Source: Akkermansiaceae bacterium
Lineage (GTDB): Bacteria; Verrucomicrobiota; Verrucomicrobiia; Verrucomicrobiales; Akkermansiaceae
Reading direction: 5' to 3'
NCBI GenBank assembly: GCA_026461385.1
Contig: JAPJNB010000078.1
Coordinates: 1-49,849 of the forward strand
DNA length: 49,849 bases
Shown: positions 1 to 8,048 of the stretch, piece after piece
Layout: the number at the start of each line of letters is the position of its first letter
How positions within the stretch are numbered: position 1 is the first letter of the stretch
Notes under the pieces: generated by a model
The model's database searches: none
What the model saw: the letters and a program-made list of their open reading frames with translations, nothing else
Told to the model about the DNA's origin: nothing
Program-made: the position numbers and the translations under genes

Positions 1-82
1 AAATGAAGCCCCACATGAAGAACAGGGCGGTGACTGTCATGAAGGCAAATCGATTGTCAGGGCGAGCGGGTGTTTTGGCCAT
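1..82 (-). CDS. Sugar MFS transporter, FucP-like (5' end only)
   Basis: Only the first 27 codons lie in the window; the gene runs off the left edge on the minus strand. Translation from the ATG at 82-80 gives an N-terminus with basic and polar residues, then FAFMTVTALFFMWGFI. This resembles the start of transmembrane helix 1 in the L-fucose:H+ symporter (FucP) family, where LFFLWGF is typical. The family imports fucose, glucose, galactose, mannose or N-acetylglucosamine across the inner membrane. It is divergent from a secreted GH92 mannosidase, which fits a glycan-use locus: release of sugar outside, uptake by this permease. The reading frame on the opposite strand (3-305) has no recognisable content. 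The call rests on about 20 residues. Confidence 0.6.
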   Translation of the reverse strand, partial: MAKTPARPDNRFAFMTVTALFFMWGFI

Positions 83-166
83 CGGGTTGGTTTTTGGGGA
101 AGACGTTAGAGTTTTTATCTGCAGTAGCCCGCTGGGCAAGATAAAGATCGCGGAAGTGGTGAATAT

Positions 167-230
167 GACGAAAGGACTACGACGAAAGGACTGTCCCTTT
201 ATTTTGACAAAAGGACTGTCCCTTTATTTT
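167..230. repeat. 25-bp tandem repeat containing a GGGACAGTCC core
   Basis: Two adjacent 25-base units occupy 181-205 and 206-230 and differ at one base (the fourth). A 12-base partial unit lies at 167-178. Read on the minus strand, each unit contains AAATAAAGGGACAGTCC, a near-palindromic core. From memory, this resembles REP-like elements mobilised by RAYT (IS200-type) transposases. No transposase is visible in the window. Confidence 0.7.
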
Positions 231-416
231 CTAGCCGAATCCCTCCCCTCGAGTCTGAATTTTCTTACAGGCTCAATATTTTCTTCAACTTGTGTGGAAA
301 ATTGAATTCCCTGACTCAGTGTCACACTGGATGTCCGTACACCCGGCTTCGGCACCTCGTCGCCGCCGGAGCCCCAGCAATGCATGGCGGATCAATACCA
401 AAAAAAGTCCGAATTA

Positions 417-436
417 TCCAAGATAACTCTCTTGGA
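417..436. promoter_or_regulatory. Perfect inverted repeat, candidate operator of the GH92 gene
   Basis: TCCAAGA (417-423) and TCTTGGA (430-436) form a perfect 7-bp inverted repeat around a 6-base spacer, about 77 bases before the GH92 start. The symmetry and place suit a dimeric repressor such as a LacI- or GntR-type sugar regulator. No such regulator gene is in the window, so function is inferred. Confidence 0.35.
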
Positions 437-513
437 ACTATTTAGGCTAAGATGCGTGAATTCAACAGAAATCTAACAGACTTTACCCAAAGGCAATTCC
501 CTAACAATCAAAT

Positions 514-2715
514 ATGATGTCCATCAAAAACCATTTTAATCCACCAGCCGTTGTTCTCTGCGGCGTCCTCGCGCTGGCCAGCCAGTTGCAAGCAAGTAAT
601 CTGGATTGCGTGAATCCCTTTATAGGATCCGATGGAAAACATAAGTCCGAGTATGGTGGAATGATGCCATTTGTGGTGCCACCGTTCGGCATGACCAGCT
701 GGACCCCGCAGACGCGCCAGAATCGGGTCGGACAGACGTCCTATCGCTACTCCGATTCGACGATTTCGGGCTTTATCGGCACCCATCAATCGGCGATCTG
801 GATGGGGGACTTTGGGTATGTCACCGTGATGCCGGAGGTGGACTCCATCAAGACCACGCCCGAGGCACGTCAATTGCCCTTTTCTCACGCGGATGAAACC
901 ACAACGCCTTACTATTATTCAGTCGCGATGAATGCCGGCGCGGAACGCAAGATCCGAACCGAAGTGACCGCCACAGAGCATTGCGCCCTCATGCAAATCA
1001 CCTACCCGGAATGCAAAACCTCCAGTCTGGTGGTGGAGGCCACGCGATCCAGGGTCGTTGGGTTTGCGGCAGTGGATCCGACCACTCACGAGATTAGCGG
1101 CTACAATCCAGACCGGATGGATGCCAAACTCACCACGCTGCAATTGCCAAATTTTAAGGGCTATTTTGTGGTGCGAATCAGCAAGCCCTTTGCGACCTGC
1201 GGCACCTATCTGGGCGGTGACATCGGAGAAGGGCGCCTCTCTGCGACGGGCATCAACGCGGGATCGTTTGCCTCCTTCGCCACCACCCGGGATGAAGTGG
1301 TGACCGTGCGGATCGGGACCTCGTTTATCAGCATCGATCAAGCACGAGCCAACCTAGCAGCCGAGTTGGGTGAGTTGGATTTTGTAACTGCAACGAACCG
1401 ACTGAAAAAAGTATGGGCCGACAAGCTCGACCTGGTGACCATTGAAGGTGGGAGCCCCGATCAACTGGCCCAGTTTTACACCGGGATGTATCATTGCATG
1501 CAGTATCCGCGGCTCTTTTCCGAGCATGGGAAATATTATAGCGCGTTTGATGATAAAGTTCATTCCGGCGTTTCCTACACTGGCTATTCGTTGTGGGATA
1601 TATTCCGGGCCGAATTCAGTTTCATCACGCTATTTTGCCCAGAACATGTGGACGTAATGGTGCAAGCGTTGTTGCAAAATTACCAAGAGGGCGGCTGGAT
1701 GCCCAAATGGCCCAATCCTTCCTATACCAATATCATGCTTGGCACTCATGCTGACTCGGTGGTGGCCGAGGCCATCAATAAAGGATTCCACGGGTTCGAT
1801 TACAAACTGGCATGGAAGGCGGTCTATAAGGACGCCATGACGCCCCCGAATGGGGATGAGCATCACAAATGGAACGACCGCGAAACGGCAGAGCCCTATT
1901 CAGCACGCGAAGGCCTCACGTGGTACAAACAATTGGGTTATGTGCCCCATGACCGAACTGCACGTTCGGCCTCAGCCACGCTGGAGGGCGCCTATGACGA
2001 CTGGTGCGTGGCGCAGGTGGCGAAGGCGAATGGACGCAACAAGGACTATCAGTTTTTCCTCGAGCGCTCCCGCAATTATCGGAATCTATACAATCCGGCG
2101 ACCGGGGAAGTGCAGGCGAGAAATTCAGATGGCTCTTGGGCATCGCCGGAAGAAGGATGGACCGAAGGGGGGCGAACCCAGAATATCTTTGCCGTATGGC
2201 ACGATATTCCCGGCCTGATTGAATTGATGGGGGGCCGGGAAAAGTTTGCTTTAAAGTTGGATAAAAATTGGGGGAGTATGGACAACGAACCTGGTCAGCA
2301 TTGGCCCTACCTCTACAATTACTGTGGTCAACCCAACGTAACCCAGTTAAGGCTTCGGTGGGGCTTTTCGAAGGGCTATGCCGACACGCCAGACGGTTTG
2401 CCTGGCAATGACGATTGTGGGCAGATTTCGGCTTGGTGGTTATTCAGCGCCATGGGCTTCTACCCGGTCAACCCGGCCTCCGGGGACTATATGATTGGTC
2501 GACCTGTATTCCCACGCGTGAGTTTTAAGCTCCAAAACGGCAAAACTTTCATCATCGAGGCGGCAAACACTTCCGATACCAATTTTTACATTCAATCCGC
2601 CAGCCTAAACGGCAAACCCCTTAAGAAGCCGACCATTTCCTGGGCAAAGATTCAAGCGGGCGGAATTCTACATTTTGAAATGGGCAACGCCTCCTCAAGC
2701 TGGGGCGCCGATTAA
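514..2715 (+). CDS. Secreted GH92 family glycosidase (alpha-mannosidase type)
   Basis: A 733-residue protein matching glycoside hydrolase family 92, calcium-dependent exo-alpha-mannosidases that trim mannan or N-glycan-type chains. The N-terminus has a signal peptide (hydrophobic about 12-24, cleavage likely after LQA near 27). The N-terminal beta-sandwich carries GMTSWTPQT (59-67) and GTHQSAIWMGDFG (89-101). The (alpha/alpha)6 catalytic domain follows, with SLWDIFRAEF, the EGGWMPKWPN region, HWPYLYNYCGQP and GNDDCGQISAWW (631-642). The GNDDCG segment aligns with the acidic catalytic/Ca2+ motif of the family, written GDEDxG in some characterised alpha-1,2-mannosidases as I recall them, so linkage specificity may differ. 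Length is normal for the family. Two adjacent ATGs (514 and 517) are possible starts. It diverges from a FucP-like transporter, suggesting joint glycan use. Export to the periplasm or cell surface is inferred from the signal peptide. Confidence 0.93.
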   Translation: MMSIKNHFNPPAVVLCGVLALASQLQASNLDCVNPFIGSDGKHKSEYGGMMPFVVPPFGMTSWTPQTRQNRVGQTSYRYSDSTISGFIGTHQSAIWMGDFGYVTVMPEVDSIKTTPEARQLPFSHADETTTPYYYSVAMNAGAERKIRTEVTATEHCALMQITYPECKTSSLVVEATRSRVVGFAAVDPTTHEISGYNPDRMDAKLTTLQLPNFKGYFVVRISKPFATCGTYLGGDIGEGRLSATGINAGSFASFATTRDEVVTVRIGTSFISIDQARANLAAELGELDFVTATNRLKKVWADKLDLVTIEGGSPDQLAQFYTGMYHCMQYPRLFSEHGKYYSAFDDKVHSGVSYTGYSLWDIFRAEFSFITLFCPEHVDVMVQALLQNYQEGGWMPKWPNPSYTNIMLGTHADSVVAEAINKGFHGFDYKLAWKAVYKDAMTPPNGDEHHKWNDRETAEPYSAREGLTWYKQLGYVPHDRTARSASATLEGAYDDWCVAQVAKANGRNKDYQFFLERSRNYRNLYNPATGEVQARNSDGSWASPEEGWTEGGRTQNIFAVWHDIPGLIELMGGREKFALKLDKNWGSMDNEPGQHWPYLYNYCGQPNVTQLRLRWGFSKGYADTPDGLPGNDDCGQISAWWLFSAMGFYPVNPASGDYMIGRPVFPRVSFKLQNGKTFIIEAANTSDTNFYIQSASLNGKPLKKPTISWAKIQAGGILHFEMGNASSSWGAD

Positions 2716-3243
2716 TTCAATTTCCCGGACAAATAGAGGGCTTTTCCCTATTCTAGCGGGCGATCGGTTGGGGATTGGGGATTGGGGAGGATGAAGAATG
2801 TCATCAGAAGAGTTCCTTTCACCAAGAAGCTGGAGAGCGGCCGGTCGGAGGTTTGTGCCTCAGGAGGGCACACGCGCCCTCGCTGGTGGGATGGGGCGCC
2901 CTGGCCGCATCCATGGTGGCGCCAAAAGCCAGAGCACGGCCGAACGGTTTCACTTGAAGGTGCGTGCCATGCAGGGTTTCCGGCGGCTGGGGGGATTGGC
3001 GAAAGTGGATCCCTCAGCTTGCCAGCGGGGACTCCGGCGAGGGCGCGTGTACTCCCCTCTCCCCTTGGAATAGTTGCCAAATCCATGGCAATAACTGGAT
3101 TCCGCTCGGCGACTTTCCCAAAGCCGCCCAAGGAGAGACAATATTGACACAAGCCGCGAGTTGCATTTCGATGGGGACTGTGCCAGTTTGTCGCGCCCGA
3201 CTCGGAAGCGGGAATCGTGCACAGGACTCAAATCACGTGATTC
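2716..3243. other. Gene-poor, GC-rich intergenic interval
   Basis: There are 528 bases between the GH92 gene and the histidine kinase. Several overlapping open frames exist on both strands (for example 2782-3147 plus and 2748-3152 minus). None has a recognisable domain, and they are rich in Arg, Gly and Pro as expected from GC-rich noncoding DNA. The interval contains a TTGGGGA triplet repeat (2768-2788), a short stem AGGGC/GCCCT near 2865-2880, and two GGCGCC palindromes (about 2895 and 2919). It may be a dispersed intergenic repeat or a decayed gene. I cannot support a CDS. Confidence 0.5.
2768..2788. repeat. Three tandem TTGGGGA heptamers
   Basis: TTGGGGA occurs three times head to tail directly after the GH92 gene and is followed by GG. 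Three G4 runs plus a final GG could fold into a weak G-quadruplex on the plus strand. No function is evident. Confidence 0.7.
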
Positions 3244-4470
3244 ATGGCTACTCCCGGCAACCGAAAGCCTAAACCCAGCAAGATCAAAGTGAAATCCGGT
3301 TTTTTGGAAAAACTGGTGGCAAGGTTGGATCGTGTGGTTCCCGGCGATGTTCAGCAGATCGTCACCCGCCTGATTCGCGAGAAGGGATTTCTCGAAAAAG
3401 TCTTCGAGGCCCTGCACGAGGGGGTAATCATCTTGGACCCGCAAGGAGTCATCGGTTTCCTCAACCACGCCGCTTGCCAGTTTTTCGGACTCGATCCAGA
3501 ACGCGCGACCGGTGAATTCATTTCCTCCCAAATCCGCGGCCTCGACTGGATGCATCTTGGCAAGCCCGGCCGGACGATCAGCCGCGACCTCGAGGTCTTT
3601 TACCCAGAGAACCGCTACCTCAACTTCTACCTTGCTCCGATCGATGGCACCGAAGGAGACCACGAACCCCTCGGCTACGTGATGCTCGTCCGAGACCTCA
3701 CCAGCACGCGCGCAGAAGCCGAGGAGACCCTCGAGTCCGAACGCCTAAACTCCCTGACCCTCCTGGCCGCTGGAGTCGCCCATGAAATTGGCAACCCACT
3801 GAATTCGCTGGACATCCACCTCCAGCTGCTTGGTCGAAAACTGCGCAAACTGCCGCCCACGGAGCGTGAACCCCTCGAGGAAAACCTCGCCACCGCCCGA
3901 GAGGAAATCCAACGCCTCGATCTGATTCTCAAGCAGTTTCTCAATGCTGTCCGCCCCACCGCGCCCCATCGCGAGCGCAAGGACCTCCACGCCATCCTCC
4001 ACGAAACCCTGCGGCTGCTGGAACCCGAACTCGAAGCACGCAAGGTCGCCATCGAACTCGACCTCGCAAGCTCCCTCCCACCCGCCTTCGTCGACCCGCT
4101 TCAATTTCAACAAGTTTTCTACAACCTGATCCGCAATGCGTTCCAAGCGATCCCTTCCGATCAGGGCCTCGTCACGATCCGCACCCGCGTGAACGACTTC
4201 GAGTACATCATCTCCATCGAAGACAACGGAACTGGCATTTCTGCCGAACATATGGGCGCACTCTTCGAGCCCTACCGTACCACCAAACCCTCGGGCTCCG
4301 GACTGGGGCTTCTCATCGTCAGACGCATCATCCGCGAACACGGCGGCGCCATCGCCATCGAAAGCGAGGCCAACCAAGGCACGCGGGTCGTCATCCATTT
4401 CCCATACACGGAACGCGCCGTCCGCCTGCTCAGCGCCCCCGAGCCGGCCCCGGTCATCGATGTGATCTAA
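3244..4470 (+). CDS. PAS-containing sensor histidine kinase (NtrB-like, soluble)
   Basis: A 408-residue kinase without transmembrane segments. A PAS sensor domain lies at about 50-160 (FEALHEGVIILDPQG onward). A HisKA dimerisation domain carries the phospho-acceptor His180 in VAHEIGNPLNSL. An HATPase_c domain has the N box NLIRNAFQAI (294-303), G1 box DNGTGI (327-332) and G2 box GSGLGL (351-356). All catalytic elements are intact. It autophosphorylates and should pass the phosphate to the sigma-54-type regulator encoded 26 bases downstream, with which it forms a typical NtrB/NtrC-class pair. The lack of membrane helices implies a cytoplasmic signal sensed through PAS. The ATG at 3244 is the first good start in frame; no strong SD is seen. 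The input signal is unknown. Confidence 0.9.
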   Translation: MATPGNRKPKPSKIKVKSGFLEKLVARLDRVVPGDVQQIVTRLIREKGFLEKVFEALHEGVIILDPQGVIGFLNHAACQFFGLDPERATGEFISSQIRGLDWMHLGKPGRTISRDLEVFYPENRYLNFYLAPIDGTEGDHEPLGYVMLVRDLTSTRAEAEETLESERLNSLTLLAAGVAHEIGNPLNSLDIHLQLLGRKLRKLPPTEREPLEENLATAREEIQRLDLILKQFLNAVRPTAPHRERKDLHAILHETLRLLEPELEARKVAIELDLASSLPPAFVDPLQFQQVFYNLIRNAFQAIPSDQGLVTIRTRVNDFEYIISIEDNGTGISAEHMGALFEPYRTTKPSGSGLGLLIVRRIIREHGGAIAIESEANQGTRVVIHFPYTERAVRLLSAPEPAPVIDVI

Positions 4471-4496
4471 CCGATTTCAAGCCTTAAATCCCGCCC

Positions 4497-5864
4497 ATGC
4501 TGCCAACCCTGCTGATCGTTGAAGATGAACGCGCCACCCGCGAGGGCCTTCGCAGCGCTCTGGAGGACGAGTTCGATGTCTACACGGCGTCAGGCACCAG
4601 CGAGGCCTTAACCCTTCTGAAATCCGAACCCATCCAACTCCTGCTCACCGACCTCCGACTCGGCGGCGATTCGGGAATGGATTTGTTAGATCACGCCTTG
4701 GCGATGCCGCAACCCCCCGTCGCGATCATGATGACGGCTTACGGCTCGGTGGACACCGCCGTTGAGGCCATGCGCCGAGGGGCTTGGCATTTCGTCACAA
4801 AGCCCTTGAATCTGGACGAGGTCGAGATGCAGCTCAAACGGGCGCTTCGCAGCCAGGCGCTAGAAACCGAAAACCAACAACTGGTCCAACAAGTCAAAAA
4901 ATCCCACAAACTTGACCGCCTGATCGGGAAATCTCCCGCCATCGAACGCGTGGCCGAGCTCGTGCAGCAGGTCGCACCGACTCGGGCCACCGTCCTCATC
5001 GAGGGAGAATCCGGTACCGGAAAAGAAGTGATCGCTCACACGCTGCACCACCTGTCTGGCCGCCCCACGGCAAAAATGGTGATCGTCAATTGCGCGGCTC
5101 TTTCAGCACAACTTCTTGAAAGTGAGCTATTTGGACACGAAAAAGGCGCCTTCACTGGCGCCTCCCAACGTCGAATCGGCCGTTTTGAACAGGCCGACGG
5201 CGGAACCCTTTTTCTCGACGAGATCGGCGAAATCGACGCCGCAACTCAAGTCAAACTCCTCCGCGTGCTTTCGGAGCGCAGCCTCGAACGTGTCGGGTCA
5301 AACTCACCCATCAAAGTCGATGTGCGAGTCATCGCCGCCACGAACAAAAGCCTGAAAGAACTTGTGTCACGCGGCAGCTTCCGCGAAGACCTCTATTTCC
5401 GACTCAATGGGGTCAAAATAGAAATGCCCCCGCTTCGTGACCGAAGGGAGGACATCGTCTTGCTCGCAGGGAGCTTTCTCACCGAATTCGCTAAGGAAAA
5501 TGACCGGCCCGTGAAGCCCCTGAGCGATTCCGCCATGCGGTCGCTCCTCGCCTACTCATGGCCCGGCAATGTCCGAGAACTCCGCACTGCAATCGAACAC
5601 GGCGTCGTGATGAGCAACAGCACCACCATCGAGGTCTCGCATCTTCCCCAATTCATCCAATCGCCAGAGCAAACCCCAGCTTACACGCCAACACATTCCA
5701 AAAACACCCTTGCCGCTGCTTCAGAATTCAATTTGAATGCGCTGGAAACTAAAGCGATCCGCGCCGCACTCGCACTCGCCCGAGGCAACCGCACGCATGC
5801 GTCGGAACTTCTTGGGCTGAGCCGAAGAACGCTCCAACGCAAATTAAAGGATCTTGGGATCTGA
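4497..5864 (+). CDS. Sigma-54-dependent response regulator (NtrC family)
   Basis: A 455-residue enhancer-binding protein with full NtrC architecture. The receiver domain has phospho-acceptor Asp52 (LLTDLRLGG) and the conserved Lys102 in TKP. The AAA+ domain has Walker A GESGTGKE (170-177), the sigma-54-contacting loop GAFTGA (217-222), Walker [10 protein letters not shown] and an arginine-finger region. A C-terminal Fis-type helix-turn-helix ends in [14 protein letters not shown]. It should activate sigma-54 promoters when phosphorylated by the upstream kinase. Targets are unknown. The position near a large exopolysaccharide locus is suggestive, because NtrC-type regulators often control such loci, but I found no clear TGGC-N8-TTGC promoter in the window. 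Confidence 0.93.
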   Translation: MLPTLLIVEDERATREGLRSALEDEFDVYTASGTSEALTLLKSEPIQLLLTDLRLGGDSGMDLLDHALAMPQPPVAIMMTAYGSVDTAVEAMRRGAWHFVTKPLNLDEVEMQLKRALRSQALETENQQLVQQVKKSHKLDRLIGKSPAIERVAELVQQVAPTRATVLIEGESGTGKEVIAHTLHHLSGRPTAKMVIVNCAALSAQLLESELFGHEKGAFTGASQRRIGRFEQADGGTLFLDEIGEIDAATQVKLLRVLSERSLERVGSNSPIKVDVRVIAATNKSLKELVSRGSFREDLYFRLNGVKIEMPPLRDRREDIVLLAGSFLTEFAKENDRPVKPLSDSAMRSLLAYSWPGNVRELRTAIEHGVVMSNSTTIEVSHLPQFIQSPEQTPAYTPTHSKNTLAAASEFNLNALETKAIRAALALARGNRTHASELLGLSRRTLQRKLKDLGI

Positions 5865-5895
5865 CCGAATCAACGAATTTCACTCCATTCTCACC

Positions 5896-7707
5896 ATGAC
5901 ATCTTCCTCACATCTCGACGCCGGCATGATCATCCGCCGCAGCTTGTTTTTCTTAGTCTTGATTATTCTGACCCTCGGAAATCTTTTCGTTTTATTCAAG
6001 GGACTCGACTCGCCCCAGGCAATGGATCAAGCGCAAATCTCACGTGAGATCGCCCGCGGCAATGGATTCACCACGAAGTTGATCCGACCTGTCGCCTACG
6101 ACCAAGCGCAACGCTCACAAAACCGCGCAATTCCGCTCAAGGGATTCGAGGACACCTATCACTCGCCCCTCAATCCCCTGCTCAATGCGGCCGTCCTGAA
6201 ACTCGTCGGTGCCAATAATCCAGATTCATGGCAAATGCAGGATAACGAGATGGTCTTCCCGCTCGACCGCGTGATCGCTGCGGTTTCCATTCTGTTTTTC
6301 CTCATGGCCATCGGCGTGAATTACCTGCTAATTTCCCGAATCTTCGACGCCAAAATCGCGGGGGTCTGCGCGGTCCTCATGCTGTTTTGCCAGACATTTT
6401 GGACCTACTCACTGAGCGGCTTGCCACAAATGCTGATGCTACTGCTTTTTTCGTGCGGCATCTATTTCGCCTACCGAGCCGTGGAAGCAGCAGCCACCGG
6501 CCGCCTCGCTGCGGCTCCCGCCATCATCGCTGGCATCTTCTTCACGCTGCTCGCCCTCACGCATTGGCTCACGGTTTGGATCGCACTCGGCTACATCATC
6601 TATGCAGCCATCGCCTTCCGCCCGCGCGGAATCATCGGGATTTCAGTCCTCGCCCTCATCCTACTGGCCGGCATCGGGCCAATAATTCGCAACAATAACC
6701 TCACGGGATCACCCCTCGGAACCGCGTTCCTCACCATCTACAACGGCCTTGGCAATGGCAGCGAAAGCGCAGTGATGCGCAACGGTGACCTCGAAACACA
6801 GCCGCTTGTCCTCGATGGCCTACTCTCCAAAATTGTGAGAAGTGCCTTGGTGCAATCCAATGACATCATCCCCTTCCTCGGAGGGATTGTCGTCGCACCT
6901 CTCTTTTTCATCGCCCTTCTCCACCCGTTCAAACGTGCTTCGATTGCCAACTTTCGATGGGCAATTTTGCTGATGTGGGTGGGCGCGGCCTTCGGCATGG
7001 CAATCTTCGGGGTCTCGAAAACCGAGCTCGATGCCAACCAGCTCCACCTACTGTTTGCGCCGATCATGACGGCTTATGGGGTCGCGCTCGTCTCGATCCT
7101 CTGGAGCCGCCTTGATTTCGTCGCCTCAACCCCATTCCTGCGAAACACCCACTTCTATGTGATCGTCCCACTTTGCTCCCTGCCCTTCCTGCTCAGCCTA
7201 CCCCTCAGCGTTCGCATCGGCCTCGCACTCCGAGATCGTGGCGGCGTCCCACACTGGCCACCCTACTATGCACCGGCGCTGAATAACCTGAAAAACGGCC
7301 TGAAAGGTTACACCACCTCAAAACAAGTGGTCTTCTCGGACCAACCATGGGCTGTTGCCTGGTACGCCGATAGAATCAGCATCTGGCTGCCACCGACCTA
7401 TGCGGAATTCGAAAAACTTGAAACCATCGCCAATGACCTACAAACCCCGGTTGCTGGCGTGACCATTTCACCCTCATCGCATGGATCTGGCAATCTATCA
7501 GAAGTTGCACTTCAATACAAAGACTTCACGATGATGGTTCTCGAGGGAAAGACGCTTTATCCCGCAAACGTGACACTCATCGACCGAGATCAAAGAATCC
7601 AAGGAGTTGCCAAGCGCTACCCTTACCGAATCCCACTGGTCAACGCAGACATGATTTTCTACAGCAACCGCCAAACTCGCGTATCCGAAACCGATGAACT
7701 TCAATGA
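5896..7707 (+). CDS. Multi-pass membrane protein, probable GT-C-fold glycosyltransferase
   Basis: About 603 residues with roughly ten hydrophobic helices. The N-terminal layout is one helix (about 15-35 of the ATG-started protein), then an acidic motif MDQAQISREIARGNGFTT. This resembles the first-loop Asp motif and the DEA..A.N...G.G pattern of ArnT/PMT-type polyprenyl-phosphate-sugar transferases. A soluble C-terminal part follows the last helix. I read it as an inner-membrane glycosyltransferase using a lipid-linked sugar; substrate unknown. A longer reading from TTG at 5854 overlaps the regulator gene. I prefer ATG 5896 because the extra 14 residues are polar and unhelpful. Its end overlaps xseB by four bases (ATGA), so the genes are probably co-transcribed. 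Confidence 0.65.
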   Translation: MTSSSHLDAGMIIRRSLFFLVLIILTLGNLFVLFKGLDSPQAMDQAQISREIARGNGFTTKLIRPVAYDQAQRSQNRAIPLKGFEDTYHSPLNPLLNAAVLKLVGANNPDSWQMQDNEMVFPLDRVIAAVSILFFLMAIGVNYLLISRIFDAKIAGVCAVLMLFCQTFWTYSLSGLPQMLMLLLFSCGIYFAYRAVEAAATGRLAAAPAIIAGIFFTLLALTHWLTVWIALGYIIYAAIAFRPRGIIGISVLALILLAGIGPIIRNNNLTGSPLGTAFLTIYNGLGNGSESAVMRNGDLETQPLVLDGLLSKIVRSALVQSNDIIPFLGGIVVAPLFFIALLHPFKRASIANFRWAILLMWVGAAFGMAIFGVSKTELDANQLHLLFAPIMTAYGVALVSILWSRLDFVASTPFLRNTHFYVIVPLCSLPFLLSLPLSVRIGLALRDRGGVPHWPPYYAPALNNLKNGLKGYTTSKQVVFSDQPWAVAWYADRISIWLPPTYAEFEKLETIANDLQTPVAGVTISPSSHGSGNLSEVALQYKDFTMMVLEGKTLYPANVTLIDRDQRIQGVAKRYPYRIPLVNADMIFYSNRQTRVSETDELQ

Positions 7708-8048
7708 GCATGGCGCGCCGAAAATCAACCACTACCGATGGTGAGTCGCGCCGACCCACTTTTGAAGAAGCCCTCGACGGACTTGAAAAAATCGTCGAGA
7801 CAATGGAGCACGAACACCTCGCACTCGAGGAACTCGTCAGCCATTACGAAAAAGGCTCAGAACTCCTCAAGCGCTGTGAATCCATGATCAAAGATGCACG
7901 CAATCGCATCGACCTTATCACACTTCAGAGCCAAAACGACAATTCGCTGGATACCGACCCGCAAATTGTGGATGATGCAACGAATTCCCTGATCATAAAT
8001 TCACGGGACGATTCCGACGACCAAGATAATGAGATCCGACTCTTCTAG
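7704..8048 (+). CDS. xseB: Exodeoxyribonuclease VII small subunit
   Basis: The central part (about 18-72) has the XseB signature: TFEEALDGLEKIVETMEHE, then LALEELVSHYEKGSELLKRCE and AL/AR-rich helices. XseB binds the C-terminal coiled coil of XseA to form the enzyme that degrades single-stranded DNA to oligonucleotides, in repair and recombination. Family members are usually about 70-85 residues. This one has 114, with an acidic, probably disordered tail of about 40 residues (many Asp and Asn). The start overlaps the previous gene by four bases and the end overlaps dxs by 20 bases. The xseB-dxs pairing is common in bacteria, which supports both calls. An alternative ATG lies two codons downstream. 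Confidence 0.9.
   Translation: MSMARRKSTTTDGESRRPTFEEALDGLEKIVETMEHEHLALEELVSHYEKGSELLKRCESMIKDARNRIDLITLQSQNDNSLDTDPQIVDDATNSLIINSRDDSDDQDNEIRLF

Larger units (their letters stand above)
83..513. other. Divergent intergenic region between the FucP-like and GH92 genes
   Basis: There are 431 bases between two divergent sugar-use genes. The region holds a 25-base tandem repeat (181-230) with a partial third copy, and a perfect inverted repeat (417-436) placed like an operator. I see no convincing protein-coding frame and no clear -35/-10 pair. Confidence 0.6.

Noticed and set aside
3..305. 100-residue plus-strand open frame at the left edge
   Set aside because: It overlaps the clear FucP-like N-terminus on the other strand and a tandem repeat, and its translation has no family features.
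2748..3152. Open frames on both strands between the GH92 and kinase genes
   Set aside because: They overlap each other, are of low complexity and lack any motif or RBS; treated as noncoding.
2950..3663. 237-residue minus-strand frame over the kinase start
   Set aside because: Antisense to a well-supported PAS kinase; its translation shows no motifs.
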